DNA of 64,000 nt, from assembly GCA_036674765.1 (NCBI GenBank), contig JARVKI010000029.1, forward strand, positions 248,001-312,000. Reading direction: 5' to 3'. The notes beneath the pieces are model-generated. The model was not told where the DNA came from. It ran no database searches and saw nothing but the letters and a program-made list of their open reading frames with translations. Made by a program: the position numbers and the translations under genes. Positions within the stretch are counted from its first letter, which is position 1, and each line of letters starts with the position of its first letter. The DNA comes from Seiridium cupressi. Its lineage: Eukaryota > Ascomycota > Sordariomycetes > Amphisphaeriales > Sporocadaceae. Of this stretch, positions 1 through 12,051 are shown piece after piece.

Positions 1-1507
1 AAGCCGTTCTTGAATCGCCTGGAAAGGTGATACTACATATGGCGGTGCACTAGATCCGGATCCGCCACCTGTGATCAAAGTCCCTTGGAACGTGTTCCAT
101 CCAAAGTTCACTTCGTACCCTCCGCCGTACCGTGATGGGTTGGCCCATGGTGAGGATTTATGGTTGGCATCATATCCAGTGATATAAAGAAACCGCGGCT
201 TCTGAAGCGGCAATGCATTGTTTGTGTTCTTTACGAGCACAGTACCAGCGGAGCCTATCTTCTTAATGATGGAAGCGTGATCATCTTGGACGTCGATAGG
301 ATCATGTTTTTGAAGATTGCTGTAGACAGCCGGCGAGGGATAGCCGTTGTCTTGGCCGATATAAAACCAACTGGCCAAGACTCGAGTGCTCATATCAGTG
401 ACGCGATCCTCGCTGACGGAACCATTATTGACAGCATTTGTCAGGTTTTGGCCTGCACAGATAGTGTCAGTCATTGTTCTGGTTTTGGTCCGGATAAACA
501 ACTGGGATTTGATGGTGACTTACCCCAAAGCACGGAATCCGGCATTGCTAGGTCAAGACCAGAATTTGCAGAAGCAACGCCGGAATATTGACCACCCCAA
601 TCACTGATAACGACTCCCTCGAAGCCGAGCTCAGTCTTGAGAATGCCGTTGAGAAGCTTCGAGTTTTGGCAGGAATATGAATTGTTTACTCGCTGATATG
701 AGCACATGATACCAACAGCACCTTCGCGAAGTCCATCCATGAATGGAAACAAGTATAGCTCGTGGAGAGACCTGTCGTCTATGTTGGAACTGACGGCTTC
801 GCCCAGATCTCCAGGTCGCCTTCGCCACTCCTGCTCATTTAGGAGAAAGTGCTTTGGGTTAGCCATGACACCCGCGTCCTGGATTCCTCGAACGATATTG
901 CCCATTCCTGCACCGGCAAGATAAGGGTCGTTGGAGAGTCCTTCCCAATTCCGCCCGCCTCTGGCAACTCGGCCCAAGGGCCCGGCCACAGGCCCGAGGG
1001 CGATGTTGATTCCCTTGCCCTTGAACTCTTCTCCTAAAGCCTTTCCATATTGGTACATAAGATCACGATCCCAGGTGGCCGCAACATGAATGCCTGCAGG
1101 AAATGCCGAAGTGAACTCATTCCCCCGGATTCCATCTGGGGCATCCGAGAGACACAACGACGGCACACCAAGTCGTGGGATCGAACCGGAATTTCCGACG
1201 CACTGCCCGGTGAATCCTCCGGTGACGTTCACTTTCTCCTCTAGCGTCGCTTGCGAGATGATTGATCTCGCGCGGGCATAGGCGAGTGCCCAGCGGGAGC
1301 TGCTTGTGCCATTGCTCTGAGCTAGATAGGCCATTCAGTACAAGTTCCAGAGAAGTTCCTTCGAGTTTTCTACGTACGCGAAGGGTAGACTGGAGGAGAT
1401 AGACCATAGTAAGGCAGTTCCGATTCATTAGTATAAGCGTAGCCCTGTCCAGACACGGTAGTACCGTGCAAGAACAGAGCAAGTACTACACCCGCAAGTG
1501 ACTTCAT
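1..1507 (-). CDS. GH3 beta-glucosidase, secreted (C-terminal part outside window)
   Basis: Glycoside hydrolase family 3 enzyme, expected to release glucose from beta-linked gluco-oligosaccharides outside the cell. The ATG at 1507 gives a signal peptide (MKSLAGVVLALFLHG) followed by a short Pro/Tyr-rich linker. Intron 1 is 1322-1377 (56 bp, GTACGT...TAG) and intron 2 is 453-523 (71 bp, GTAAGT...CAG); both keep frame. About 460 codons are visible of the roughly 750-860 usual for the family, and the frame is still open at base 1. The GH3 N-domain shows RLGVPSLCLSDAPDGIRG, then NPKHFLLNEQEWRR, and the catalytic nucleophile Asp in VISDWGGQ near residue 283. After intron 2 the (alpha/beta)6 domain begins (WFYIGQDNGYPSP). 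No lesion is seen. A TATA-like ATAAATAT lies at 1588-1595, about 85 bp upstream. Confidence 0.93.
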
Positions 1508-2647
1508 CTTATCGCCTTGACCCGGTAGTTCGGAGGCTGAGAAGTTGTACAGAGTGAGATCAAGACTCGATCAAGCAAAGCCTCGTCATATTTATCCCAC
1601 GCCTGAACTGCCTCGGTTCACAGACTCGGCCGACTCGTGACTGAACGACCGGGTTTACATCGTTTACCCCGTTTCTTGGCCATCATCCCAACTCGGTCGG
1701 CACCAGCCCGACGATAGTGGCATGTATGTCAATTGACTTTCCCCTCAAAGACTATCTATCATTGGGGTAATAGGCCGAGTGCAGTATGAGATCGACAGCG
1801 TCAAGTATAGTGTGGGGCCTCTTATGTGGGGAAGCGGAGACTGCCAATGGCAGAATGGGGCTTATTTACATAAGGTAGAGAGACTCGGACAACAAAAACT
1901 GGAACTGGGATGCAGTTTAGGTTGATTTTCGGCAATTGACTAAGGTATTTCTTGGTTAGACTTCGGCCATATGAGCCGCACACCTACATCGAATCACGAC
2001 ACAGGGGTCAGCTGCATGATGGCACGACATATTTATGGAGCTTTGAACACAATTGTGCCGTTGGAAGATACTGTTTGGGCTTCTGAAGCACTTGAACTGA
2101 ACTAATGAGTCCGGAGTACTATAGTTTTGCAGCCTTGGTAATATAAAAATTCACCTTTGGAAGAAAGAAAAAGAGCCGACAAGTTAAACAATGCTACTTA
2201 TCCAAGTTTGTAGGGTTTATAAGATGAGCATATACCTTTGTAATACCCTGGCTGGAACTCTGTGGTGGGTCCATCGGCGAGTGAAATGCGAAACAAGTAT
2301 TTCTGTGTACTCTTTAGACAGCCTAAAACGCAACCTCTTATGGCGATGGGAAATTTAAATTCATCCTATAACTGTAGTAAAGACACCGGTGAATTAGTAA
2401 ATGTCAACTCTAGCCGATAAAAGCCACATCGTGGCAACTCCATGTGTATTAGAATTGCGCTGTAAACAGTCTGGTTGGCTTAATTATCAGACTGGCTTGG
2501 AAAGCACTTGGTGGTTTAAATTGCGTCATTGAGAGCCTGGCCATCGTCCAATATTGGGTGATTCCAGCATCATGGAGTCTGTATCTTTGATGTTTTTGTA
2601 CGGAGAAAGTCTTCCCCTTTCTATTCCAAAAACTGGTGTTATATCTC
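1508..2647. other. Intergenic: GH3 promoter and PRP16 3' side
   Basis: No supported coding region. It holds the GH3 promoter (TATA-like site and candidate CreA sites) and, toward 2.6 kb, the 3' flank of the convergently placed end of PRP16. Nothing else is seen. Confidence 0.6.
1812..1839 (+). promoter_or_regulatory. Cluster of three CreA-type (SYGGRG) motifs
   Basis: GTGGGG at 1812-1817, GTGGGG at 1826-1831 and GCGGAG at 1834-1839 all match the SYGGRG consensus of the carbon-catabolite repressor CreA/Cre1. They lie about 305-330 bp upstream of the GH3 start. Glucose repression of a beta-glucosidase would make sense, but the motif is short and common, so this is only a candidate. Confidence 0.35.
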
Positions 2648-5596
2648 CTAGAAGCCTCTCGCCTTCCTTTTTACGACCGGCTTCTTGACAACACCACTCG
2701 TGACGACCTTCTTTCCCTCCTTGGTGCCATTGGTAACCTTTTTCGTTAAGCTTTGCTCTTCGGCGCGCAAGCGGTCCTCTTCCTTCTGCTTGTCGACCGC
2801 CATCTGGGCCTCGATCTCCATCTTCCTATTGAACTCTGTCTCAGTGACACGCTTTTCTCGCGCAGAATAGCCCTTTTCTTTCACCGAGTAAAAGACACCG
2901 CCCAACTCTGCGAGCCAGTGAGGGTCTACCGACGTGACCGTGGACATATACTCCTTGCTGGTAAGGATAAGTTCATGGTACACGACGTAATCAGGAAGGA
3001 AACCCAGGCCATAAAGTGCAGACGTCGGATGCAGTTGAACCGTCACAGATGTCCTGAGATTGATATACTCGCCGATGCCCTTCACTTTTGCAGCCTGATG
3101 GTAGTAGCCGGAGCAGATGCACTTCCGGATCACATCCCAATCGGTGCCGCAGGAGATCATTTCCATCTTCTGCATCTTCATGATGTCGGAAAGTTGATCG
3201 CGAATCTCCTTGGCGCGGCGGAGTGACTTTGGGTGTAGGAAGTGGCGTGTGCACCAGCCGTCCGAATAGCCGTTGGATTTCCATTGTGAGTAAACATGTA
3301 GGTAGGTCAAATGGTCAGATTCGGGGACGAAGAACTTCTCGCGGGCGGCGTCAGATTCTTCCTGGCGTTCCTTTGGTCGGAAGAATACGTTGGGGACGGA
3401 GAGCATGGAGACGATAGTTACCATCTCTTCGCTGCAGCCATACTCCTCAGACATAATCAGCAGCTTAGCCAATGGTGGATCCATTGGGAAAGCATTCATC
3501 TTAGCGCCCAGACCGGTAAGTTCTCCAATATTGTCCAGAGCACCCAAAGCCCATAGATCGAAAAGCGACGTGGAAATCACGTCTTGCGGTGGTGGATCCA
3601 TAAAGTGAAAGTCAAGTAGATCCCGGACACCGAGGGACTTGATAAGCAATACTGTATTGCTTAGGTTGGTTCTCTGAATTTCAGGGATTGTTGCAGTGTA
3701 CAATTCATCCTTGAATGCCTTCTCAGTGAATAGTCTGAACGCTTTCCCGGGACCCGTTCGGCCAGCACGTCCAGCACGTTGACCAGCGTTTGCCTGTGAG
3801 ATGGGCGTGATTTGTAAGGTATCCATACCCATCCGTGGATTATAGACTTTGAGTTTGGAGAATCCGGCATCCACCACATACATGATACCATCGACTGTCA
3901 GACTCGTCTCGGCAATATTGGTGGCAACGATGCATTTCCTGACCCCTGGCGCTGCTCGGTCAAAAATCTTTGCTTGCAGGTCAGCCGGCATTTGACTGTA
4001 AATGGGTAAAATGCTCAGCTTTGGGGGATCGTTCAACGCATCCAACCGCTCCCTGAGAAGTTCGCATGTGCATTCGATATCCTCCTGACCAGTCATGAAG
4101 ATCAGAATATCGCCTGCACCCATGGATACATGTATCCTGAGTGCTTGCTGGACTGCTGCGTCCACATAGTCCTCAACTGCAGACCCATGGAACATGACGT
4201 CTACGGGAAAGGTACGCCCCGGAATAAAGAACTCTGGTGCGCCCCCGAAGAACTCTGAAAACCTCTTCGAGTTCATGGTAGCCGAGGTAACGATCAGTTT
4301 CAGGTCCGTCCGTCTTTGCAGGATCTTTTTGAATAATCCCATCAGCACGTCAGTATTCAGAGCTCTTTCGTGTGCTTCATCCATGATGACGCAAGAGTAA
4401 CGATCAAGATCCTGCTCGTTCAGCGACTCTCTCAGCAAAACACCATCAGTCATGTACTTGATGACAGTGTCACTGCTCGTGCAGTCCTCAAATCGAATTG
4501 CATAACCCACAGTGCTTCCAAGCTTCACCTCCATTTCTTCCGCGACGCGCTTGGCTACACTCATGGCAGCAACTCTCCTTGGCTGTGTGCAGCCAATCAT
4601 GCCGCGATTTCCATACCCATCCTCGTAGAGAAATTGCGTCAACTGCGTCGTTTTTCCCGAACCAGTTTCTCCAACAACAATAGTGACTTGGTTGTCCCGA
4701 ATAACTCTCATGAGATCTTCCCTGACAGCAAATGCGGGCAGAAATTCTCGCTGTTCTCTTAATGTCTTGCTCTGACTGAAATCGGAAGCGCCTTCGTTCT
4801 TCTTCATGTGTTCGCTGAACTTGTTGCCGCCGGTCTTGGCTGCTTCATCCTCGGCAGCGATCGGTAGCGCACTGTCTCCTTCGTCCTCCTTCACGCCCAT
4901 AATGTTGCCTAAGTTGGTACCAGCCATCTTCGTGGCCTCTTGCGCCTGCCGCTGCCGTTCCCTTTGCTGCCTCCGTTCCTTGACTACACGACTCCCCTTC
5001 CGACTGATAACGGCCATATCGCTCTGGTAATCCCTAACAGCAGGTACAGGCTCTAACTGTTTCGTGAACACTGTCCTCCCATCCAGAAATGGAGGCTTGA
5101 GGTCATGAACCAGCAGATGCACTCTTGTCCCCTCATCGTCGTCCTCGAAATCGTCTCCAAACCGTCGCTGGGCAACACCAGACGTCAACATACGGTTTGT
5201 CTCCCAGGCATCGTTGTCCTTCTGCCTTTGCAATTGCCGTGCGTTCAAATGCTTTTGTCCCGACTTCTTCTCCACCATGTCCTGCTCCCGCTGCCGTTGC
5301 TCGACCCACGATGTGTCATAGGAGGCGAACGGATCATGCGTTTCGTCGCCAAATGTGTGCCCGTTCTCATCACCCAGATACCAGTCCCGGTCCAGCGCTG
5401 CCTGGTCTTCCGCCGGGACAAGTGGTTCAGGCGTGTCGAACTCTTGTTGCCGGGGGGTAGAGACGCGCGATGCGGTCTTGCTCGCTGCAAGTCGCGACGG
5501 TCTATTGGGTAGTGAAGCATATCGATCGTCAGATCGCAGAGGGTTAAAGTCCAGCTTCCGTCTTTTGGGGCTGAAGTTTCCGCCGCCGCGATCCAT
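2648..5596 (-). CDS. PRP16: Pre-mRNA-splicing DEAH-box ATPase Prp16 (DHX38 orthologue)
   Basis: Spliceosomal DEAH RNA helicase that remodels the spliceosome after the first transesterification; it acts in the nucleus. The 982-residue gene is intronless. An Arg/Lys/Glu-rich N-terminal extension of about 280 residues includes the Prp16-type stretch [16 protein letters not shown] and [10 protein letters not shown], which separates it from Prp2, Prp22 and Prp43. Helicase motifs in order: [11 protein letters not shown] (near residue 309), II DEAH (near 405), III SAT (near 438), and [12 protein letters not shown] (near 607), followed by the HA2/OB module and a basic tail ending KRKARGF. The start at 5596 is the first in-frame ATG. 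It is divergent from PWP1 across 283 bp. Confidence 0.95.
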   Translation of the reverse strand: MDRGGGNFSPKRRKLDFNPLRSDDRYASLPNRPSRLAASKTASRVSTPRQQEFDTPEPLVPAEDQAALDRDWYLGDENGHTFGDETHDPFASYDTSWVEQRQREQDMVEKKSGQKHLNARQLQRQKDNDAWETNRMLTSGVAQRRFGDDFEDDDEGTRVHLLVHDLKPPFLDGRTVFTKQLEPVPAVRDYQSDMAVISRKGSRVVKERRQQRERQRQAQEATKMAGTNLGNIMGVKEDEGDSALPIAAEDEAAKTGGNKFSEHMKKNEGASDFSQSKTLREQREFLPAFAVREDLMRVIRDNQVTIVVGETGSGKTTQLTQFLYEDGYGNRGMIGCTQPRRVAAMSVAKRVAEEMEVKLGSTVGYAIRFEDCTSSDTVIKYMTDGVLLRESLNEQDLDRYSCVIMDEAHERALNTDVLMGLFKKILQRRTDLKLIVTSATMNSKRFSEFFGGAPEFFIPGRTFPVDVMFHGSAVEDYVDAAVQQALRIHVSMGAGDILIFMTGQEDIECTCELLRERLDALNDPPKLSILPIYSQMPADLQAKIFDRAAPGVRKCIVATNIAETSLTVDGIMYVVDAGFSKLKVYNPRMGMDTLQITPISQANAGQRAGRAGRTGPGKAFRLFTEKAFKDELYTATIPEIQRTNLSNTVLLIKSLGVRDLLDFHFMDPPPQDVISTSLFDLWALGALDNIGELTGLGAKMNAFPMDPPLAKLLIMSEEYGCSEEMVTIVSMLSVPNVFFRPKERQEESDAAREKFFVPESDHLTYLHVYSQWKSNGYSDGWCTRHFLHPKSLRRAKEIRDQLSDIMKMQKMEMISCGTDWDVIRKCICSGYYHQAAKVKGIGEYINLRTSVTVQLHPTSALYGLGFLPDYVVYHELILTSKEYMSTVTSVDPHWLAELGGVFYSVKEKGYSAREKRVTETEFNRKMEIEAQMAVDKQKEEDRLRAEEQSLTKKVTNGTKEGKKVVTSGVVKKPVVKRKARGF

Positions 5597-5879
5597 GGTG
5601 ATAGCGCGTTGTGCGGGCTCGAGAAAACGGAGGTTGGATTGAGGTTGAGCGCTTCTATGGCAGGCCTGTCAGTCAGTCCAAGGGAAAGTTTTGGGACGTC
5701 AGCATCGCAGCTTAGCTTTCGGGATGATAAGATAAGCTCTGTGCCCCGCTAAAATTATTTCTTAAACTCGCCCAAAATTTTGGGCTATCGCGGGGGACTT
5801 TTGCGTGGCGGTTCATTGAGGGTAGCAAAATCTACCCATTTGCATCCTACTAATACCGCACTGCGCAACGAAGGCCGCA
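5597..5879. promoter_or_regulatory. Shared divergent promoter PRP16/PWP1
   Basis: A 283-bp interval separates the two ATGs, so the genes probably share a bidirectional housekeeping promoter. No clear TATA box is seen. Confidence 0.5.
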
Positions 5880-7556
5880 ATGTCGTCTATGATTACATCG
5901 TCAGCATGGGTGCCGCGTGGATTTGCGGCACCTTTCCCAACCAAGTACGCCTTCGACGACGAAGAGTTTGAGCGGATAGCCGAGCTTGCGAAGCTGCAGC
6001 TGGACGATGCCAATGACGATTTGGAAGAGGCGCAGGAGGAGCAGGATGGCGGCGCCAAGCTTACAGAAAATGGTGCAAATGGAGGTACATCTATGGGGGA
6101 GACGAAGACGCAAAAGAAAAACTCAGATGCGTACGTTGACCACTTAGCCGCAACCGCATGACATGTATTGACTAGTTGGCGCAGCATCGATATTGACGAC
6201 GACGATTTGAAAGAATACGATTTGGAACACTACGACGATGATGAGGAGGGACAACCGGAGGGCCAAAAGATGGACATGTTTGGGAACGTCAAGTCCCTCG
6301 CCTACTACGAATCGAATAAAGACGACCCCTACATCACAATACCCGAAGGGCAAGACGACGAGGACGAGGACCGTGAAGAGCTTCAGATCTTAGCCACGGA
6401 TAACCTCCTATTAGCTGCCAAAGTCGAAGATGAGCTGGCACATCTCGAAGTGTATGTGTATGAAGACGAGGCAGACAACATGTATGTCCACCACGACATC
6501 ATGCTACCTGCGATCCCTCTCTGCATTGAGTGGTTGGACCTACCTGTTTCAAAAAAAGGTGTCGCGCCAGATTCGACGGCAAACTTCGTGGCAATAGGCA
6601 CCATGGATCCCGATATTGAGGTGTGGGATCTTGACACGGTGGATTGCATGTATCCCAATGCTATCCTTGGCCAAGGCGGCAACCCAGACGCGGAGAAGAA
6701 GAAAAAGAAAAAGAAGAAGTCGAAGAAGGCAAACGACGAATACCATGTTGACGCCGTTCTGTCGCTGGCAGCCAACCGGAAACACCGCAACCTCCTCGCG
6801 TCGGCGTCGGCTGACAAGACGGTGAAACTCTGGGACCTGAACACGGCAAAGTGCGCCAAGTCATACAGTTACCACACAGACAAGGTTTGCTCATTGGCAT
6901 GGCACTCGGTAGAATCCACAGTCCTCTTGAGTGGTAGCTACGATCGAACTGTCGTGGCGGCCGACATGCGTGCACCTGATGCCAAGATGCCGCGATGGGG
7001 AGTCGAGAGTGACGTTGAAAATGTAAGGTGGGATCCTCATGACCCCAACTTCTTCTACGTGTCGACCGAGAACGGTATTATTCATTATCACGATATCCGC
7101 AATATCCCCTCGAGTCCAGCGGCAAGCAAACCAGTCTGGACGCTGCAAGCTCATGATGAGTCTCTCTCATCATTCGATATCAACAGCCATATTCCCGGAT
7201 ACATGGTCACGGGATCGACGGATAAAACGGTTAAGCTATGGAATATCCAGCCTAATGGACCCGCCGTAGTGGTGACTCGCAACCTTGACGTTGGAAAGGT
7301 CTTCTCAACAACCTTTGCGCCGGATGCCGAAGTAGCTTTCCGACTTGCAGTAGCAGGAAGTAAAGGCACCATGCACGTTTGGGACACTAGCACCAACGCC
7401 TCAGTACGCAAGGCTTTCGCGCACAAGATTCCTGGCGACCCTGCCGCAGTTGTTGAGGATAGGCTAGTGGGCGTGGTGGAAGATGACACTGATTCTGATT
7501 CCGAAGAGGGCGAAGGCGAGGAGGAAAATGATGGAGACTCCATGGATGAGGACTAA
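5880..7556 (+). CDS. PWP1: Periodic tryptophan protein 1 (WD40 ribosome-biogenesis factor)
   Basis: WD40 protein of the Pwp1 family, a nucleolar factor for large-subunit rRNA processing. Exons are 5880-6130 and 6185-7556, separated by a 54-bp intron (GTACGT...CAG, branch-like TTGACT), giving 540 residues. The start MSSMITSSAWVPRG and the following KYAFDDEEFERI are typical of Pwp1 N termini. An acidic stretch follows (IDIDDDDLKEYDLEHYDDD), then WD units such as ADKTVKLWDL and STDKTVKLWNI. A Lys-rich segment (EKKKKKKKKSKK, DNA about 6693-6726) inside the propeller is probably a nuclear/nucleolar localisation signal. The C terminus is strongly acidic (DDTDSDSEEGEGEEEN). Confident from family resemblance and intact frame. 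Confidence 0.93.
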
Positions 7557-9759
7557 ATTTGAGGCTCATTCTGAGTTTGATACCATTCTGGAGTGATGCA
7601 CGCATTGGCAGGGCGGGTCTCGATCTGATACAGCATCCGGTAATTGCAGAGAGGGGTGTAATTGATCAAGTCCGTACAAAAATGGTGATGTTTACAAAAA
7701 AAATCCGAATCATGAAATGCCATGTGATGTCAGTGACCGTTGTGCTGAAAACTCAAAACGCGATGTGGGGAGATTGCTGAAAGCTTTCGTTTGATCTTCC
7801 ATGCACGAAAAATCAAGACCTGAGAACCTTATCTGATTCTCATCTGAAGTCGGTACCTGCATGATGTGACGGACTCAACAAAAGCTGGGATTAAGATGAG
7901 GCAAATCGCATGAAGCTTAAAGGAAAGGCAGACTTTACTTATTGCAAGATCTGCAAGTCGTCAGACCAATTGTGGACTAATGATTCAGTTGCGGTTTTGC
8001 GTAAACGTAGTCCTTCATGCGAAAACGTCAAGAATAGCAATCATCCCTGGCACCAGAAATGAAAGGGGAAATATAGGCGAAACATGGCTTTGCGGGGGGA
8101 GCAAGCTAGCTAGTTTGGGGGGGGGAGGCATCAGCCACTTTCGTGATGAGGCTCCCTGAGCATTTTGAACAAGAGCCAGTGCATCTGTAGGGTAGAAAGT
8201 GGTACTCGTAGAACAACGTGAGAGCGTCACTGAAAAATATACCGGTGATACGTGAGCTTGGATCATGTTTCGACTCGCTAAAATTACTTGTCTAAAACGG
8301 CCATGAAGGTGGTGGCGTGCGGAACTCTTACGTGACCTTTGTGTGTCCCCCCGTTTGCTACTTACCATAAGTCGAAGAGCCATCCTACGTATACTACAGC
8401 GCATCAGTATTGAGCAATGAAGATATCCTATTCATTGGCCGTGGTTCATCATATCGTAGAGGCGGAGCCATCACATCACCCGCATGTGACGTTTTTTTTC
8501 TGCTTTCCCGCGCGATAAAGAGACGAACTCGTAGATCATGGGCCGCTGCGGCTCGACCTGCCGAGCGATCATGGAGGACGAATCAGTCCAGAATGGGCTG
8601 GTGGCAGTGACCAGTGGGCGGTCTTTGCTTTTGCCATGGTTCCTGAAAACGATGGCGAACGCCAGGGTCAAAAGGCTGGTCTGGAACATGCGGCCAATGA
8701 TATGACATCGGGACACCAAGCCATGCCGCCTAGTCGTTCGCCCCGTTTCAAACGCACCGATTTGGAGGGTGCGTGTTCCTCTCAAGGAGTGGTGCAAACG
8801 GGCGTGATTCGTCCATGGCAGGGTGGACAGCATGCAAGGCGGGAGAATTCTGTCAATAGTCAAAGCCAACGGATGCGTTCTTTTGGCAGTTTTCAGCGCT
8901 GCCCTTGCTTCTCGCCCAAAGGGTGGTGGAGTCGGGCTCCAGTTATCAGCGACGGCGCCTTGATCGGGAACAGGCGCCGCTCGGCAGTGGGAATGCTCGG
9001 TGGAATTGTGCGTTTTGTCTCTCAACAAGCCTCGGGCGTACGCAAGTCATCCCCGTTTTCTGGACGCAGGAGGGCCAGTCAGGACGTGTTCTGACGTGAG
9101 GATGACCACGTCGAATGTATCATCGAGTGCGACAACGACTCTGGCTCGTGAGTGGTACCTACAGGATTGGCTGGATGACAGCGATGATCGGTACCGTCCT
9201 GGTCGAGGATTGGAAGGAAGGAGAAAAAACCTGTGAATTGCTTGCTGTACCTGCATTGGTGGGCTGACAACGTGGTCCTGGTCGGATCCCTGATTCCCTT
9301 CTGCTATGGACGGGGTGAAGAAGGGCGCTGATTCGATGAACTTGCCAGACCTTGAAGAGCAGAGGCTCTGAGTCGGTCCAACGGTGAGTGCCACGCCGCG
9401 CTGGCTGCGGGTGCCGTTCGAGCAGTCCAAGTCTGCTGTTGGTCTGGTCCATCGTTGTCGCGCGCTCTAGCCTCAATCGACCAAGCGGCTGGTTTATACA
9501 AGACGAGCAGGGGTGATGCTCCCTGCTGGTGCGTCGTCCCCTGGTGCTAATTTAGTGGATATCTTTGCTCGAAGCGGCGTGCACTGCACCACTTGGCTTT
9601 GACTAGCATCGTAGGCTTTTTTTCTCTCCGCTCCATGCCCCTAGATATCGAGTCAAGCTCCCGATATTGGGCTGCTGGGTAGCACATACATTGCGCCGAA
9701 TGGGATCGCGCACTCTCCCCAAGGAGTGGTGAGGCAGCGCTCAGGTACCAGAAACTTTC
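7557..9759. other. Gene-free stretch, 2.2 kb
   Basis: Only short, overlapping, compositionally random frames are present (longest about 185 codons at 8471-9028 minus, without recognisable domains or splice-joined continuation). A C/G homopolymer-like patch sits near 8120 (GGGGGGGG). The left end will hold the PWP1 3' UTR. No tRNA or repeat was recognised. Confidence 0.5.
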
Positions 9760-11115
9760 CCAAGCGCCTACCTTGTTGATTGCCTTTTTTTTTCCCCTAG
9801 CCCAAGTCGGCTGCGAATGCTGTGCTCAACCTTGCAGTCTGCTCTCCCTCCCCTGCAATCAATCGTGGGTCAACCATCCCCAGAAGTCTGGGTCCTTTAT
9901 TATCGTTCTTCCCCCGTCTGTACGCGTGGGCGACTCTCAAGACTCGCCCAACTCAACCCTTCGGTCGGGAATTTTACTCTTCTTTTCCAGTCTCTAGAGA
10001 TCCGCAAGTCTTTCGGTCACCCATCGCAGGCTTCGATTTCAGAGCAGTCCTTCCTTTTTACCCACGACCTTTACTTCGGCACAGCCCCCAGGAAACCCGG
10101 TCGTTTCCTGTTTCTGTCTGGCACATAGCACCCACCGAATACGCTCAGGAGACCCGATCAGCTGCATGTTTGGACATAGGTCGATACTTGATCACCTGCT
10201 ATCAAACCCCACCACCACACAACACTCCTTCGGCAGACTTTTGATAAGGAGGTTTCCAGAACCACAGTCATTCACTCGATCAGCTTGTGATTCACCGGCC
10301 TTTGAGAGGACCCGGTATCACAAACAGCGTCTCGGGACCAGAGACATCATCTGAGTCGCATCTCTCTCATTTAACGTGAAGGCCACACACGCTTTCTATT
10401 CATTTCTTCCGCTTCAGCATCTGCACAAACAGATCCTGGACGCCCTTTCACCTGCCTGGACGCTGAAAATACCCCTAAAACAGCCGTTTACCGGGACCAT
10501 TGCTTACATCTTCTCGGAAAACCGAGCAAGTAACACCAGTCTGCGACTCTAGAACTGAGCGCAGCCACACCAAACCCAAATACCTGGCGAGTATTCCTCA
10601 GCTGCAAACCTCTGCATCGCAGGATTTCGCAAGAGCTCACCGCAATCCTTCGACGTCAGCTGCTTGACGACACTAGCAAGCAAGCCTTTGCTCATCCCAC
10701 GTGCAGCTTCTAAAAGCTGAGGGGCCCCGCCTTGGCAAACGCCAGTCGGACCAATCCTCCTTCCGCATCAAGGGTCACCTTGTGCTACGCAACTTACACC
10801 TTGCAGCACGGCGGTAACCTCTGCAAGCGTTTTCAGAGCAACACAAGAGTGGACCTGCTGTCGGTGACTTTGACGCACTTGGCCTCTGGGGTTTAACAGG
10901 AGCGTCATACCGCCCGACTATTGGCACAAACCGCAGTTGGCGTGTCGCGGCCTGTTCCTACTTGTCACTTGCAGTTCAGACCTCGGTCAGACTTGCATCT
11001 CAGGTGGTTCAAGTACACTCCGTGCCAGATTTAGGACGGTACTACCCCGGTCCGCTTGTTATAACATCCTCGGAGCCCGCTAGGATCTCCACACTCCCGG
11101 AGCCTTCCTTGTACT
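9760..11115 (+). promoter_or_regulatory. Probable promoter and long pyrimidine-rich 5' leader of the 11116 gene
   Basis: From about 9.76 kb the plus strand turns C/T-rich and purine-poor (for example around 9830-9990 and 10.0-10.5 kb), as in long 5' leaders of regulated fungal genes. It contains many upstream ATGs and short frames (largest 140 codons at 9822-10244) that lack protein-like features. The inference of a leader rests on composition only; an intron in the leader is possible but was not resolved. Confidence 0.4.
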
Positions 11116-12051
11116 TTGCAGTCGCAAGAAGTTGCCAATATGTCTCTTGCACGCGCCTTCACCACTAGGCGCGCAAAACCGTCGTTTGATTTGAAGGAGT
11201 CGAATACACCCCAACGCAGCAACACGACTGCTAAACGCCATGGATATACTGGATCAATCCGCAACAAGATATCCGCACCTACAGAGCTGACGCACACGAC
11301 TAATATGCTAGCATACAATGCACCAGATCTGCACCCAAAGACTCCATCGTCGACCACTTCGTCAAAGGCATCCGATGATGAATCCGATGGAAATCAGACT
11401 AGTGCTTCATCTCCACCAACCAGTCCAGATATCCCATCGGCAGATGATAAGTCCATCTCAACAGAGCCAAACCACTTGTCGTGTTACTTCACTGCCCCGG
11501 GCCAGAAGTTACCTGTCGTAAAGTCTCACCCCCCCAAGATCCCTCAGCGAGCCCCTTCACACACCAAGAAGGCGTCGTTGGACAATCTAGCCCGCCAGCA
11601 TTCATTACGGCAATCGAGCCAGTCTGGAAGCTCGATTTCATCCAAGGCCAGCTATTCTCTCTCGCGCTCCTCTTCCACTTCGACAACAGCGACTTCGGTC
11701 TCGTCCATGTCCTTCTCCCGCAGCAAGGCGCAGATCCCCGAGGTTCCTGAAATTCCCGCTATACCTGCAGAGCCGATGGTGACAGCGCCTGCGCCTTCCC
11801 GTCAACTATCCCAGAGGAGGGCCGATATGCCAGCAACTCATCCATTCGGCAAGGAGCTCGCGCAGGTGTCTGAGATAGCTGAGGAATTCGGTATCAAGGA
11901 CAAGTTGCACGTGGTCGACGAAGAGGAGCAGGATCTCGTCCGGAAAGGCCTCTGCAGATTACGGGCGGAGGACTACCTGACGGAAGTTCAAAGTTTGTTC
12001 GCAACCTTTTTCGCGCCGGAACCAGCCAAGGTACAGCCTGTCTGGATCTAA
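11116..12051 (+). CDS. Conserved fungal Ser/Thr-rich protein, function unknown
   Basis: A single exon of 311 residues. The first about 200 residues are low complexity: Ser/Thr/Pro-rich with runs such as SSISSKASYSLSRSSSTST and many SP/TP sites, so probably disordered and phosphorylated. A proline-spaced linker (PEVPEIPAIPAEP) leads to a compact C-terminal module of about 65 residues (ATHPFGKELAQVSEIAEEFG through EDYLTEVQSLFATFF), mixed helical and acidic, which looks like the conserved part. No known catalytic motif, signal peptide or membrane segment is seen. The long upstream region suggests tight expression control. I do not recognise a named family. Confidence 0.75.
   Translation: MQSQEVANMSLARAFTTRRAKPSFDLKESNTPQRSNTTAKRHGYTGSIRNKISAPTELTHTTNMLAYNAPDLHPKTPSSTTSSKASDDESDGNQTSASSPPTSPDIPSADDKSISTEPNHLSCYFTAPGQKLPVVKSHPPKIPQRAPSHTKKASLDNLARQHSLRQSSQSGSSISSKASYSLSRSSSTSTTATSVSSMSFSRSKAQIPEVPEIPAIPAEPMVTAPAPSRQLSQRRADMPATHPFGKELAQVSEIAEEFGIKDKLHVVDEEEQDLVRKGLCRLRAEDYLTEVQSLFATFFAPEPAKVQPVWI

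Noticed and set aside
160..591. 143-codon plus-strand frame opposite the GH3 gene
   Set aside because: It lies wholly antisense to GH3 exons with intact catalytic motifs and is a shadow frame.
8471..9094. Overlapping 185- and 152-codon frames on opposite strands
   Set aside because: Neither has domain text, sensible composition or splice-joined extension; long frames arise by chance in this GC-balanced stretch.
9822..10244. 140-codon frame upstream of the Ser-rich gene
   Set aside because: Its Pro/Ser/Arg composition simply reflects the pyrimidine-rich leader; no start context or conserved motif was seen.
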